Shown: positions 7,136-21,616 of the stretch, piece by piece
How the letters are laid out: every line of letters begins with the position of its first letter
Position numbering within the stretch: the first letter of the stretch is position 1
DNA from: Acidobacteriota bacterium
Lineage (GTDB): Bacteria > Acidobacteriota > Terriglobia > Terriglobales > Acidobacteriaceae
Direction: 5' to 3'
Assembly (NCBI GenBank): GCA_021792135.1
Contig: JAJYVF010000002.1
Span: 1-64,000 of the forward strand
Length of the DNA: 64,000 bases
Program-made: the position numbers and the translations under genes
The notes under the pieces: model-generated
The model's input: the letters and a program-made list of their open reading frames with translations, nothing else
The model's database searches: none
What the model was told of the DNA's origin: nothing

Positions 7136-9327
7136 TTGCATGCATGCTGCGCAAACCATCCTTCGTCTTCCGTTGTGCCTCCTGCCCGGCAGCAAGTTCG
7201 CCGGTTTCGCACGCGGCCTTCACGGCAGACCGCGCTGTTGACGCTGGCGCTCTTTTCCGCGGTCCTGGCACGAGCCTCAACCACCGCGGCCATCACCAGC
7301 CCCACGGCGGGCAGCGTCCTGCCCGGCTCCTCGGCCACATTTACCTGGTCCACCGTCAGCGGCGCCGTAACCTACCAGCTTTGGCTTGGGACCAACGGAC
7401 CAACGGTGTCGGATCGGGTAATCTCGGCGTCTATTCTCAGTCACAGTCCACAGCAGCCTCCATTTCGGTCACCGCTACCGGGCTTCCCACGAATGGAAGC
7501 ACTGTTTATGCCCGCCTCTTTGCCGATGTGAATGGAAACTGGACGGTCAGCGACAAGACGTATAAGGCTGCCTCCGGGGCGCCGGCCCTGAGCGCGCTCT
7601 CCTGCACGGGCTCTTCCTTCACCGGCTCTGCCACTGACACCTGCATCGTCGCCCTCAGCTCCGCCGCTCCCAGCAGCGGTGCTCAGGTCACCCTCGCCAG
7701 CAGCAACACCGCCGTCACCGTGCCGGCCAGCGTTGCCGTCCCCGCCGGCAACACCAGCGCCAGCTTCAGCGCGGCAATCTCAGCCGTCAGCTCGACCCAG
7801 ACCGGAACCCTGACGGCTGCCTCCGGCGGCGTCTCGAAGGCCCTGTCGCTCACCCTCAACGCCGCCACTCCGGCTCTCACCCTCAGCGCAGCCACCTTGT
7901 CCTTTGGCAATGTTTCGCTGAATACCCCGACCACGAAGACCGTCTCCCTGGAGTCGTCCGGAACCGCCTCGCTCACGATCAGCGGTCTGGCTCTCAGCGG
8001 CACCGGCTTCAGTGCTTCGGGTATCGCCACGCCGCTCACCCTGGCGCCCAACCAGACCGCAACCCTTACGGTGCAGTTCGATCCCACCAGTGCGGGGGCG
8101 GCTGCCGGCCAGGTCAGCATCACCACCAACGCCTCTTCTGGCGCTGCCCAGACCATCGCGCTCAGCGGTACCGGAACCTCATCGACACCAACCATCATCA
8201 GCCCTGCCCCAGGCTCCGCCCTGCCCGGTTCGTCGGCCACATTTACCTGGACCACGGTCAGCGGAGTCGCAACCTACCAGCTCTGGCTCGGAACCAATGC
8301 AGTCGGCTCCGGCAATATCGCGGTTTACTCCGCTGCGCCGAGCAGCGCCAGCACCATCTCCATCACGGCCACCGGTTTGCCGACCACTGGCGGCACCGTC
8401 TATGCCCGTCTCTTCACGGACATCAACGGTAACTGGCTCGCCAGCGATTACACCTATACCGCTTCATCAGCAGCCGCCGCGCTGAACGCTCTCGCCTGCG
8501 CCACTACCTCGATCACAGGGGCAGCCAGCGACGTCTGCAGCGTCAGCCTTACCGCTCCGGCTCCCACCGGCGGGTTTTCGGTGAGCCTTGCCAGCAGCTC
8601 CAGCGCTGTGACTGTGCCGGCAAGTCTCGCCGTCGCAGCCGGGGCCACAACAGCCACATTCACGGCAACCGCATCTGCCGTTACCACGGCGCAGGCGGCC
8701 ACCATAAGCGCCAGCGCTTCCGGCATCTCCAAAGCAGTCGCGCTGCAGCTGAATCCCGCAACCGCGGCGCTGACCCTCAGCACCGCCAGCGTCTCTTTCG
8801 GCACGGTGCCGCTCAATACTCCCTCCACACAGTCTGTCACCCTAACCTCATCCGGAACGGCAAACCTCACCATCAGCGCGCTGTCGCTCACCGGGACCGG
8901 TTTCACCATTTCGGGAATCGCTGCACCCCTGACTCTGGCTCCGGGTCAGTCCGCGAGCCTGAACGTGCAGTTCGATCCCACCACGGCGAGCTCGTTTACG
9001 GGAGCACTCACCATTTCCAGCAATGCTTCTTCCGGTGCCTCGCAGACAATCGCCCTCAACGGTACCGGAAACTCCACAACCTACGACGTGAATCTCACTT
9101 GGAATGCACCCACAGATACCAGCGATACGATCGCCGGCTACAACATCTACCGCTCCGCAGCTGGAAGCTCGAGCTACCAGCTGCTGAATTCATCGCCAAA
9201 TGCTTCCACCACTTTCAGTGATTCGAACGTCCAGAGCGTTCAGATCTATACCTACATCGTCACGAGCGTGGACGCTTCGGGTGTTGAGAGCCTTCCCTCC
9301 AACAGCATCGATCTAAGTATTCCCTGA
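7136..9327 (+). pseudogene. Secreted Ig-like repeat protein, interrupted by one frameshift
   Basis: Two frames together give one protein of about 720 residues. The first (TTG 7136, possibly a later GTG) encodes a signal peptide, TALLTLALFSAVLARAS, and the domain start TSPTAGSVLPGSSATFTW up to YQLWLGTN. The second carries on with VGSGNLGVYS to the stop at 9327. The switch sits on an 8-base tandem duplication at 7389-7404. Domains in order: SSATFTW..YARLF module, Ig-like module, choice-of-anchor D-type module (LSFGNVSLNTPTTKTVSL), the same three modules again (from ~8200), and a final fibronectin III domain (YDVNLTWNAP..YTYIVTSVD). Proteins of this build are secreted or surface-attached in Acidobacteriota. 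No catalytic domain is seen. Confidence 0.8.
7389..7404 (+). repeat. 8-base tandem duplication causing the frameshift
   Basis: GGACCAAC occurs twice in immediate succession (7389-7396 and 7397-7404). Removing one copy restores a continuous frame reading YQLWLGTN-GVGSGN, which matches the second internal repeat of the same protein (YQLWLGTN-AVGSGN). Confidence 0.85.
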
Positions 9328-9434
9328 ACCTCGCTCGCCGCGATCGGGAGTCTCAGAATCGCGGCGGCCCTAAACTGAGCAGGCCACCAGGATCGTGGTG
9401 CCCCTCAACCGCAAATTCGGCCCTTCATTCTGAC

Positions 9435-9469
9435 ACTGCCCGGTGCTCCTTCGCCGGGCAGTACTTTTT
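9435..9469 (+). terminator. Rho-independent terminator of the Ig-repeat gene
   Basis: The stem ACTGCCCGG (9435-9443) pairs with CCGGGCAGT (9454-9462) and is followed by TTTTT at 9465-9469. The rest of the 310-base gap before the next gene holds no gene. Confidence 0.8.
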
Positions 9470-9637
9470 CGCTCGCTCGGCTGAAGCTTCGCGTTCCCTC
9501 GACCTGCTCCAGCTCTCTTCCTGTCCTCGGCACTCGTGCCGGATCGTCGCGAAGGCCTGATAAGTATTTCCAGTCAGGGTCACGTATCCTTTTGTTTCCG
9601 CCGTTACGAAACTTTTTCACGAAGCTCGCGAGGTGGC

Positions 9638-11629
9638 ATGACTCAGCTCGACTTACCCGTGCGCCCCATCGGCCCTGCAGCCCAGGCCCTTCGGATTCTG
9701 GAGTTGCTCCTTGTCGCCTCGCTTCTGACAGGCCCGTTCTCCTGCTGGCACGCCGCATTCTCACAGCAGCAATCCCCGCCGGGCCTCGATCGGCGGATCG
9801 AGGCCCGTGCCATCATTGCCCACCTCAACGCCGTCATCCAGTTCTACCGGAGCGTCAACCAGCCCATCCAGAGGGCCGGCGAGCCCAACGACGTCATATA
9901 CCGCGATCAGGCGGTCGCTGAGGCCTCCCAGATCGCCCGCTACGCCTTCCAGTCCGCAAGAGCCGAGGCTCAACTGCTCGCTGAAGATTATGGGCAGGGA
10001 GCAGGCCCGCCATTGCAATCCGGTGAGCAGCAGCGGATTCAGACGGCCAGGGCACAGGTTCAGCAGAGAATTGCAGCTCTCCGTACCCGGCTCGCAATCG
10101 TGGACAGAGAAATTGCAACCGCCAGGACCGCCGCCTCCCTGCGGAAGCAGCGGCAGCAGCTTCAGGCTGCCCTCGACCTCTCCAGCGCGATGAACGACGC
10201 TCTTGGAAGAATCAGCAGCATCGCCGGAGGCGTTGGCGCTTCAGGGCTGACGGGCGACATCGACCGACTGCAGCAATCAGTCCCCGAACTCCAGAGCGGC
10301 AACAAGACCAGCAGCCCTCAGCTCATCACGGTCATGTCGGCTCTTTCCGCAGGCATCACAACTCAGGGCAGCGTCCTTTTCGATCTCCTGGAGACGCGGC
10401 ATTCGCTGCAGGACCTTATCGATCAGAATGAGCATCTCCGCCAGCGGGCTGTCAATCTTCGCGGTCCGATGCTGAATATTCTCCGCGCCCTCGTCCAGCA
10501 GGGCGAGCAACTCTCGGCACAGGCTGCACAGGCCCCGCCGCCATCAGCCAGAGCAGAAGCCAGGCTGCGCCACCAGCCGCCCGCACCGGAAGCGAAGGGG
10601 CCGTCTCCCGCCTCCTCCGGGCAGCCGCAGCTGGAAACCATCACCGCCAGGTTTAAGTCGCTCTCCGCCGCGACCGTTCCCCTGAGTCAGGAAATCATTC
10701 TGCTCGACCAGAGCCACGCCAATCTGATCGCGTGGCAGACAGCGATTGCCCGCGAATATAACCGGATTGCCGCAGCTCTGTTGCTGCGCGTGCTGGTCAT
10801 CGCAATTGCGCTGGTGATCATCATAGGGGGAGGGGAAATCTGGACCCGCGCGGCCAATAAGTACATCCGCGATATCCGCCGCCGCCGTCAGATCCTCGTT
10901 GTCCGCAGAGTGGTCGTCGGATTCCTCTCTGTCCTGGTCATTGTCTTTGGGTTTGTCACCCAGTTCCAGTCGCTGGCCACCTTTGCCGGATTCATCACCG
11001 CCGGCATTGCAGTCGGCCTGCAGACCATCCTGCTCTCCGTTGCCGCTTACTTCTTCATCATCGGGCGCTTTGGAATTAAAGTAGGCGACCGCATCACCAT
11101 CGCCTCAGTCACCGGCGATGTGATCGATGTCGGCCTGGTCCGCTTCTACCTGATGGAAATGGCAGGATCCGGCACCGAGCTCAAGCCGACGGGGCGAGTG
11201 GCGGTCTTCTCCAACGCGGTCCTCTTTCAGGCCCTGACTCCCCTTTACAAGCAGATGCCCGGCACCGGTTATGCATGGCATGAACTGATTGTGAAACTTA
11301 CCGACGCCGCCGACTACAGGACAGTCTGCGAAGCCATTGCGAAAGAGATTGAATCCGTCTACCGCACCTATCGTGAGAACATCGTTCGGCAGCACCAGGC
11401 CATACAGAACTGGATGCATGCCTCCATGGAGGTACCGGAGATCGAGTCGAGGCTTCAGTTCAGCGGCGGGGCATTCCAGCTCTGGGCACGCTTTCCTGTC
11501 GAACTGCACAACGCCGCGGCAACGGACGAAAAAGTCACCCGCGCCCTGCTCAATCTGATGGCGGCCAACCCCGCAGTCAAAACCGCGGTGGCCTCAACTC
11601 CCGTCATCCAGGCCGCAGTTCGAGGATAG
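9638..11629 (+). CDS. MscS-family mechanosensitive ion channel with long periplasmic coiled-coil domain
   Basis: 663 residues from ATG 9638, preceded by AGGTGG; a longer frame upstream lacks support. Order: N-terminal hydrophobic signal/anchor (LRILELLLVASLLTGPF, ~15-31), a long helical extramembrane region rich in Gln/Ala/Arg with coiled-coil character (~50-370), then clustered membrane helices (LLLRVLVIAIALVIIIGG ~380; VVVGFLSVLVIVFGFV ~420; pore helix FAGFITAGIAVGLQTILLSV ~450) and the MscS beta domain (FGIKVGDRITIASVTGDVIDV). The pore helix has the Gly/Ala spacing of MscS TM3. The soluble C-terminus follows (~510-663). It should gate at high membrane tension during osmotic downshift; the long N-terminal domain resembles the MscK/YbdG-like large forms. 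Confidence 0.85.
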   Translation: MTQLDLPVRPIGPAAQALRILELLLVASLLTGPFSCWHAAFSQQQSPPGLDRRIEARAIIAHLNAVIQFYRSVNQPIQRAGEPNDVIYRDQAVAEASQIARYAFQSARAEAQLLAEDYGQGAGPPLQSGEQQRIQTARAQVQQRIAALRTRLAIVDREIATARTAASLRKQRQQLQAALDLSSAMNDALGRISSIAGGVGASGLTGDIDRLQQSVPELQSGNKTSSPQLITVMSALSAGITTQGSVLFDLLETRHSLQDLIDQNEHLRQRAVNLRGPMLNILRALVQQGEQLSAQAAQAPPPSARAEARLRHQPPAPEAKGPSPASSGQPQLETITARFKSLSAATVPLSQEIILLDQSHANLIAWQTAIAREYNRIAAALLLRVLVIAIALVIIIGGGEIWTRAANKYIRDIRRRRQILVVRRVVVGFLSVLVIVFGFVTQFQSLATFAGFITAGIAVGLQTILLSVAAYFFIIGRFGIKVGDRITIASVTGDVIDVGLVRFYLMEMAGSGTELKPTGRVAVFSNAVLFQALTPLYKQMPGTGYAWHELIVKLTDAADYRTVCEAIAKEIESVYRTYRENIVRQHQAIQNWMHASMEVPEIESRLQFSGGAFQLWARFPVELHNAAATDEKVTRALLNLMAANPAVKTAVASTPVIQAAVRG

Positions 11630-11703
11630 AAGGCCGGCGCGGGAACCGGCTCACGGCCGCAACAATACACAGCAGGCGCAGCCCGTCCGCCCCCGGCGAA
11701 CGA

Positions 11704-11733
11704 AAGACCTGCGGAATATCTGCCGCAGGTCTT
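11704..11733. terminator. Bidirectional terminator between the MscS-type gene and the DUF4142 gene
   Basis: A perfect 11-base inverted repeat, AAGACCTGCGG and CCGCAGGTCTT, with an eight-base loop lies between two convergent genes. A/T-rich flanks are short on both sides, so it could serve either direction. Confidence 0.65.
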
Positions 11734-11771
11734 CGTTCCGATGGACTGTTCTCCGGCGCTGAATGCGGTTT

Positions 11772-12311
11772 CTAACTCATTGGCTGCGGCGGAGTCTTTC
11801 CCTGCTCCAGAGCCTTGGCGTCATCGAGGTGCTTTTGCAGAACCGGCAGCGCCTGCTCCGCGTAGGATTTCAAAGCCGGATTCTGCGCGTCGGCTGCTTC
11901 TTTCTTGTAGATCGCAATCGCCTTGGTGTGCCCGGCAACCATCTCGCGCAGGTAGCGACGATCGAATGCGGCGCCCTTGAGTTTCTGGAAGGGGTCGATC
12001 ATCGTCTTGTTGTTTTCGGCGTCTATCGCGTTGGGCCTCGTCAGGTTTGCCTGCTGCGCCAGCGTGTACAGCTGGTTGAAATCATTCGTGTGATCGGTAA
12101 CCAGCATCTTGCCGTAGTCCTTAACGTCCGGTTTGGCGGCCACATCCTGTGCCAGCTGGCCCAGGTTGGCCTCCACCATGTCGGTTTGTGCGGCGAAATC
12201 GACAAACTGCTGGTCGCTCATGGCCGCGTGGCCCGCAGCCGCCTTCTTTTGCGCCAGCCCGGGCATCGAGCAGAGAGCGATGCAGCCAACAGCCAGGATG
12301 AAACGTTTCAT
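11772..12311 (-). CDS. Exported DUF4142 domain protein
   Basis: 179 residues from ATG 12311, chosen because GGGAGGAATTTCG precedes it and a signal peptide follows directly (MKRFILAVGCIALCSMPGLAQ, cleavage after ~21). The mature part is helical: SDQQFVDFAAQTDMVEANLG, DVKDYGKMLVTDHTNDFNQL, FDRRYLREMVAGHTKAIAIY and LPVLQKHLDDA, the pattern of DUF4142, which belongs to the ferritin-like helical bundles and carries conserved His in the D(H)T, (A)GH and L..H positions seen here. The function is not established; such proteins are often general-stress inducible. It stands alone on the minus strand upstream of no obvious partner. Confidence 0.85.
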   Translation of the reverse strand: MKRFILAVGCIALCSMPGLAQKKAAAGHAAMSDQQFVDFAAQTDMVEANLGQLAQDVAAKPDVKDYGKMLVTDHTNDFNQLYTLAQQANLTRPNAIDAENNKTMIDPFQKLKGAAFDRRYLREMVAGHTKAIAIYKKEAADAQNPALKSYAEQALPVLQKHLDDAKALEQGKTPPQPMS

Positions 12312-12502
12312 CGAAATTCCTCCCAACCAGAATTTATACGCGAGAAGTGTATACCTCCAGGCTAGAAACCGCACGCCTTGCTCCCACTGCGATCCGCTGA
12401 GATGCTTCATCGCCGAGTACCGGGCGCAGCGTGCCGCCGGGCTATTGCAGCAACAAAGCCTGCGGGGCGATCCAGCAGGCCCTGAACTGCCGCTTGCCAT
12501 TC

Positions 12503-15151
<2,649 letters not shown>

Positions 15152-15301
15152 AACACCTCAGAGAGACTCAGCCGATCCCTGGCTCGGACAGGACTCGGAT
15201 ACGAAAAAGCGGTCGAGAATGGGCGGCCAGCAGTCAGTGACCGCCGGCCGCTGCACATCCCTGACCGCTTGATCCCTGGCCGGTTCTCGGCCTGCCCGGG
15301 G

Positions 15302-15805
15302 TCACGCTGCCGTCTTCGCTTCCTTCTTTCCGGTCTCGATCGGCTTTGCTCCGCTGCCGATCTCGACCTTGATCTGCTTGGGCTTCGCCTCAGCCCGCTT
15401 CTCCAGCTCCAGCCGCAGCACACCTGCGTCATAGCTGGCCTTCACGCTGTCCGGGTTCACGGTATTGGGAACCGTGAACGAACGGTAGAAGCTGCCGTAA
15501 CGGCGCTCAATCCTGTGGAAGTTCTCCTCCTTCTCTTCCTTTTCGAACTTCCGCTCGCCCCTGATGGTCAGCAGATTGTTCTCGAGCTGAATGTCCAGCT
15601 CGTTCTCCTTCATGCCCGGCACCTCGAGCTTCAGCACGACCTTGTGCTCGTCCTCATAGATATCGACGGGAGGCACAAATGCGGACGTGGTCATCATCAC
15701 ATCACCGCCCTCGCCCTGGCTGCGACCGAACTCCTGAAAGAGCGAGTTCATGCGGTTCTGCAGCGCGAGCATATCGCGAAATGGATCCCAGCGAGTAATA
15801 GCCAT
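15302..15805 (-). CDS. Small heat-shock protein, Hsp20/alpha-crystallin family
   Basis: 167 residues; the start ATG is preceded by GGAGGTTTTCC. The N-terminal arm ITRWDPFRDMLALQNRMNSLF is typical. The alpha-crystallin domain spans ~43-140 (VPPVDIYEDEHKVVLKLEVPG to GVLRLELEKRAEAKP), containing the conserved A/G-x-L signature as YDAGVLRLEL. The tail is Lys/Ala/Glu-rich, with IKVEIG as the likely inter-subunit I-x-V/I motif. It holds unfolding proteins in a refoldable state and hands them to DnaK/ClpB, which fits the adjacent clpB on the same strand. Its leader contains a strong GC hairpin (15838-15856). Confidence 0.95.
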   Translation of the reverse strand: MAITRWDPFRDMLALQNRMNSLFQEFGRSQGEGGDVMMTTSAFVPPVDIYEDEHKVVLKLEVPGMKENELDIQLENNLLTIRGERKFEKEEKEENFHRIERRYGSFYRSFTVPNTVNPDSVKASYDAGVLRLELEKRAEAKPKQIKVEIGSGAKPIETGKKEAKTAA

Positions 15806-15837
15806 GGAAAACCTCCGTACCCGGAAATTTGAAGTTG

Positions 15838-15856
15838 GGCCGCCCCTCGGGCGGCC
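15838..15856 (-). promoter_or_regulatory. GC-rich hairpin in the hsp20 leader
   Basis: In the transcript, GGCCGCCC and GGGCGGCC form a perfect eight-pair stem with a three-base loop about 33 bases before the hsp20 start codon. It leaves the ribosome site free and is too stable to melt at growth temperatures, so it is not a ROSE-type thermometer; it could protect the mRNA 5' end. Confidence 0.4.
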
Positions 15857-16316
15857 TGCATCACGTCTGATGAAAACTATAGCATAGAAGGTACAGAAAA
15901 TATGAGTCGTTGCGTATCATATCTTATAAAATTCGGTAAATTGCTGATAAAAGTGATCTTATATTCTGCAACTCCCCCGCTTTCCCCCGCCGCTCTTCCC
16001 GCGATCCACAGCCGGAGACGCCCTCCCTCCTGCGCCATGCGATACCTCCACCTGCCGGTGCGACCACCCTCCTGGTCCGGTTCCGCTTTGCGGGACGTTG
16101 GAGCTCGCATTTGTGATAGCCGGCACATCGCCAGGCTCCCCCTGTGACGGCCGGCACATACAGGTCCCCTCGCGCAGCGTCACAATCTTTCGTTTTTCAG
16201 ATTGCGGATGGCCACCGCACCGTACGAAACCCGCTCGCCCCGGCCGCCAGCACCGCAACGACGCTTATTCCACCCAACAGCAATGCCCCCGTCGGCGGCA
16301 GAACGGAGAACCTTCT
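15857..16316. other. Divergent intergenic region between hsp20 and ppdK
   Basis: About 460 bases. The left part (15880-15970) is AT-rich and holds the probable hsp20 promoter: on the minus strand TATGCTATAGTTTTC occurs near 15885-15870. The right part contains the imperfectly repeated GCCGGCACAT at about 16118 and 16152 and should carry the ppdK promoter. Open frames here on both strands are short and featureless. Confidence 0.4.
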
Positions 16317-19064
<2,748 letters not shown>

Positions 19065-19141
19065 CTCCGGCGCCCCCATCGTCCGGGGGGCGGCCCAGGC
19101 TTCTGCCGCACGTGTTTCATCTGTCGTACTTGCTGCTGTTT

Positions 19142-19183
19142 CCGCCGCGTTCTTCTCCGAGGAACGCGGCGGTTTTCGTTTTT
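19142..19183 (+). terminator. Rho-independent terminator of ppdK
   Basis: CCGCCGCGTT (19142-19151) pairs with AACGCGGCGG (19163-19172), and TTTTCGTTTTT follows. It lies 78 bases past the stop. Confidence 0.85.
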
Positions 19184-19267
19184 CGCCAGGAAGCAGAACC
19201 TGATTCTGTTCTCAGCCGTGGACGGGTACAATCCAGGTAAGATCAGCGATAAAGGTGGCGCAACGGC

Positions 19268-19924
19268 GTGATTGGGCGCTTTTTTCGGAGAGGGCGCGAT
19301 GGCGAGCTACAGGACCGGCCGACGACGCTGACGGGCCCCCGGATCCCACGGCACTCCAGCGGCTGGGCCGCCTTGCTGAAGCACCTGCGCGAGGAGCAGG
19401 GGCTCCGGGTTCTGGATATCGGGCCGACTTCCCCCCAGAACATCAATTTCCTGACCAACATGGGGCAGAGCGTCTATATGGCCGATCTGGTCCATGAGGC
19501 TCTGCATGGCGACTGGGAACTGCCTCCGGCGGAGGAGGGCGGAGAGCCGGGCTTCAATGCGGAGAAATTCTTTCAGTCGAACCTCAACTTCCAGGGACGC
19601 GAATTCGACGTTGTGCTGCTGTGGGCGACGCTGGACTACATCCCCAGCGGCCTGATCGTTCCTCTCGTAGCGCGGCTGAAGGAAGCGACCCGGCCCGCAG
19701 GCAAGGTGCTGGCGATCTTCCACAGCAAACCGACCGGACCCTACACCACCTACTGCCGCTACCACCTGACCGCCGACGCCGAGATCGAGATGCAGGAATC
19801 CGAGCCGTTCCCGGTGCAGCGCGTCTACACCAACCGCAGGATCGAGCAGCTCTTCGAGGGCTGGGGCGGCTACCGTTTCTTCCTCGCCAAAGATAATCTG
19901 TATGAGGTGATCATTACGAGATAA
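19268..19924 (+). CDS. Putative SAM-dependent methyltransferase-like protein
   Basis: 218 residues; GTG start at 19268 with AAAGGTGG upstream. A Rossmann-type SAM motif I is visible as LRVLDIGPTSPQNINFL (residues ~45-62), a motif II-like acidic strand end as SVYMADLVHEAL, a motif III-like EFDVVLLWATLDYIP (~113) and a post-motif RPAGKVLAIFHS. The N-terminus is basic. The glycine-rich loop is degenerate (DIGPTSPQN instead of D/E-x-G-x-G), so SAM binding is uncertain; it could be a structural relative of such enzymes. It stands alone between ppdK and gltX. I do not recognise a specific function. Confidence 0.6.
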   Translation: MIGRFFRRGRDGELQDRPTTLTGPRIPRHSSGWAALLKHLREEQGLRVLDIGPTSPQNINFLTNMGQSVYMADLVHEALHGDWELPPAEEGGEPGFNAEKFFQSNLNFQGREFDVVLLWATLDYIPSGLIVPLVARLKEATRPAGKVLAIFHSKPTGPYTTYCRYHLTADAEIEMQESEPFPVQRVYTNRRIEQLFEGWGGYRFFLAKDNLYEVIITR

Positions 19925-20061
19925 CGGCGGCGCGCTCGCCGGCATGTTTCCGGCGCCCTGAGGATCGCGACAGGACGTGGCAATCCCAAAGCCGGGCGGA
20001 CTGAAACGGGAAATGGCTGCGCATCACTCTGATACCGTCATCCGGACCACCTCAGATCCTT

Positions 20062-21534
20062 ATGACTGCTGATACAGAACAGAACATCCGCGTGCGGATC
20101 GCACCCTCGCCGACCGGCGACCCTCATGTCGGCACGGCCTACATCGGGCTCATCAATTTCCTCTGTGCACGGCAGCGCAACGGCAAATTCGTGCTGCGCA
20201 TCGAGGACACGGACCGCACCCGTTTCGTCTCCACCTCCGAACAGATGATCTTCGAGGCCCTGCGGTGGCTGGGGCTTTCCTGGGATGAAGGCCCCGACGT
20301 CGGCGGCCCTTACGGGCCCTATCGCCAGTCGGAGCGGACTGAGATCTATCGCGAGCACGCCGATCTTCTGCTCGCCAGCGGCAGCGCCTACCGGTGCTTC
20401 TGCACACCGGAAGAACTGGAGGCGGTGCGTCGCCAGCAGATGGCGGCGAGACTCCCCGCCCGCTATCCGGGCACTTGCCGCAGGCTTTCGGTCTCTGAAG
20501 TCGAAGCGAACCTGTCCGCCGCCAGGCCCTTCGTCATTCGCATGAAGGTGCCCGGCTCGGGGTCGACGACCTTTCGCGACGAACTGCGCGGCGCCATCAC
20601 TTTCGAACATACTAATGTCGACGATCAGGTGCTGATCAAGTCGGACGGCTTTCCCACCTATCACCTCGCCAACGTGGTCGACGACTATCTCATGCGGATC
20701 ACCGACGTGATTCGTGCAGAAGAGTGGATTTCCTCCACGCCCAAGCACGTGCTGCTCTACCAGGCCTTCGGCTGGCCGGTGCCGCGCTTCTGGCATATGC
20801 CCCTGCTGCGCAATGTGGACAAGAGCAAGATCTCCAAGCGGAAAAACCCCGTATCTCTGGTCTATTACCGCCAGGCCGGATACCTGCCGGAAGCCATGCT
20901 CAATTTTCTGGGGCTGATGGGCGGTGGAATGCCCGCGGACATCAATAATGCCACCGAGAAGTTCACGCTCGAAGACATGATGCAGCACTTCGACATCAGG
21001 AATATCCGTCCGGCGGGGCCGGTCTTCGACCTCACCAAGCTCCGCTGGCTCAATGGCGAATACCTGCGCGCCCTCTCGCCGCAGGCTTTTTATGGCGCGC
21101 TGCGCTCGACCATTCTTTCGGACCACTACCTCAGCCGCATCGCGGGCCTTGTCCAAACCCGCATGGAGACGCTCGGCCAGTTTGGCGACCTCACAAACTT
21201 CTTCTTCGCCGAAAACGTCCTTCCCCCGCCGGAGGTCTTCCTGCCGAAGAAGCGAAGCATCGAGGAGACCTTAGCCTTCGCAGCCGAACAGCTCGCAACC
21301 CTGGAGGCGACGGAATGGACGGCCGAGGCGCTGGAGCCGGCTCTGAAGCAGATGGGCGACGCCAAAGGCTGGTCTGTGAAGGAGAATTTCATGCTCCTGC
21401 GCGCCATCCTGACCGGGAGCACCATGAGCCCGCCCCTGCTCGAAAGCATGGTCATCTTTGGCAAGGCACGCACCCTGGATCGCCTGCGCCGCTTCCTCGA
21501 TGCGCAGAAGAAGACCGCCGGCCACAGGAAGTGA
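20062..21534 (+). CDS. gltX: Glutamate--tRNA ligase
   Basis: 490 residues; starts at ATG 20062. It is a class I synthetase with the HIGH-type signature RIAPSPTGDPHVGTAYIGL (HVGT ~23-26) and the KMSKS-type SKISKRKNP (~254-258). A zinc-site pattern, CFC at ~113-115 and YPGTC ~30 residues on, lies in the acceptor-binding insertion as in E. coli GluRS. The C-terminal helical anticodon-binding domain spans ~330-490. It charges tRNA-Glu and, if this organism lacks GlnRS, also tRNA-Gln before amidation; that cannot be decided from this window. The only tRNA in the window is its substrate (5291-5368), but at a distance. Confidence 0.96.
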   Translation: MTADTEQNIRVRIAPSPTGDPHVGTAYIGLINFLCARQRNGKFVLRIEDTDRTRFVSTSEQMIFEALRWLGLSWDEGPDVGGPYGPYRQSERTEIYREHADLLLASGSAYRCFCTPEELEAVRRQQMAARLPARYPGTCRRLSVSEVEANLSAARPFVIRMKVPGSGSTTFRDELRGAITFEHTNVDDQVLIKSDGFPTYHLANVVDDYLMRITDVIRAEEWISSTPKHVLLYQAFGWPVPRFWHMPLLRNVDKSKISKRKNPVSLVYYRQAGYLPEAMLNFLGLMGGGMPADINNATEKFTLEDMMQHFDIRNIRPAGPVFDLTKLRWLNGEYLRALSPQAFYGALRSTILSDHYLSRIAGLVQTRMETLGQFGDLTNFFFAENVLPPPEVFLPKKRSIEETLAFAAEQLATLEATEWTAEALEPALKQMGDAKGWSVKENFMLLRAILTGSTMSPPLLESMVIFGKARTLDRLRRFLDAQKKTAGHRK

Positions 21535-21616
21535 TCGCGGCTTCAACTTAGCACCTCATGATTGCTGGCGGCCTGACTGCAATCGTATCCCGGTCGCCTT
21601 CAGTGCGGTGGCGAAG

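Noticed and set aside
15152-15301. CIRCE or HAIR heat-shock operators near hsp20/clpB
   Set aside because: Neither TTAGCACTC-N9-GAGTGCTAA nor CTTGAGT-N7-ACTCAAG occurs there or upstream of hsp20.
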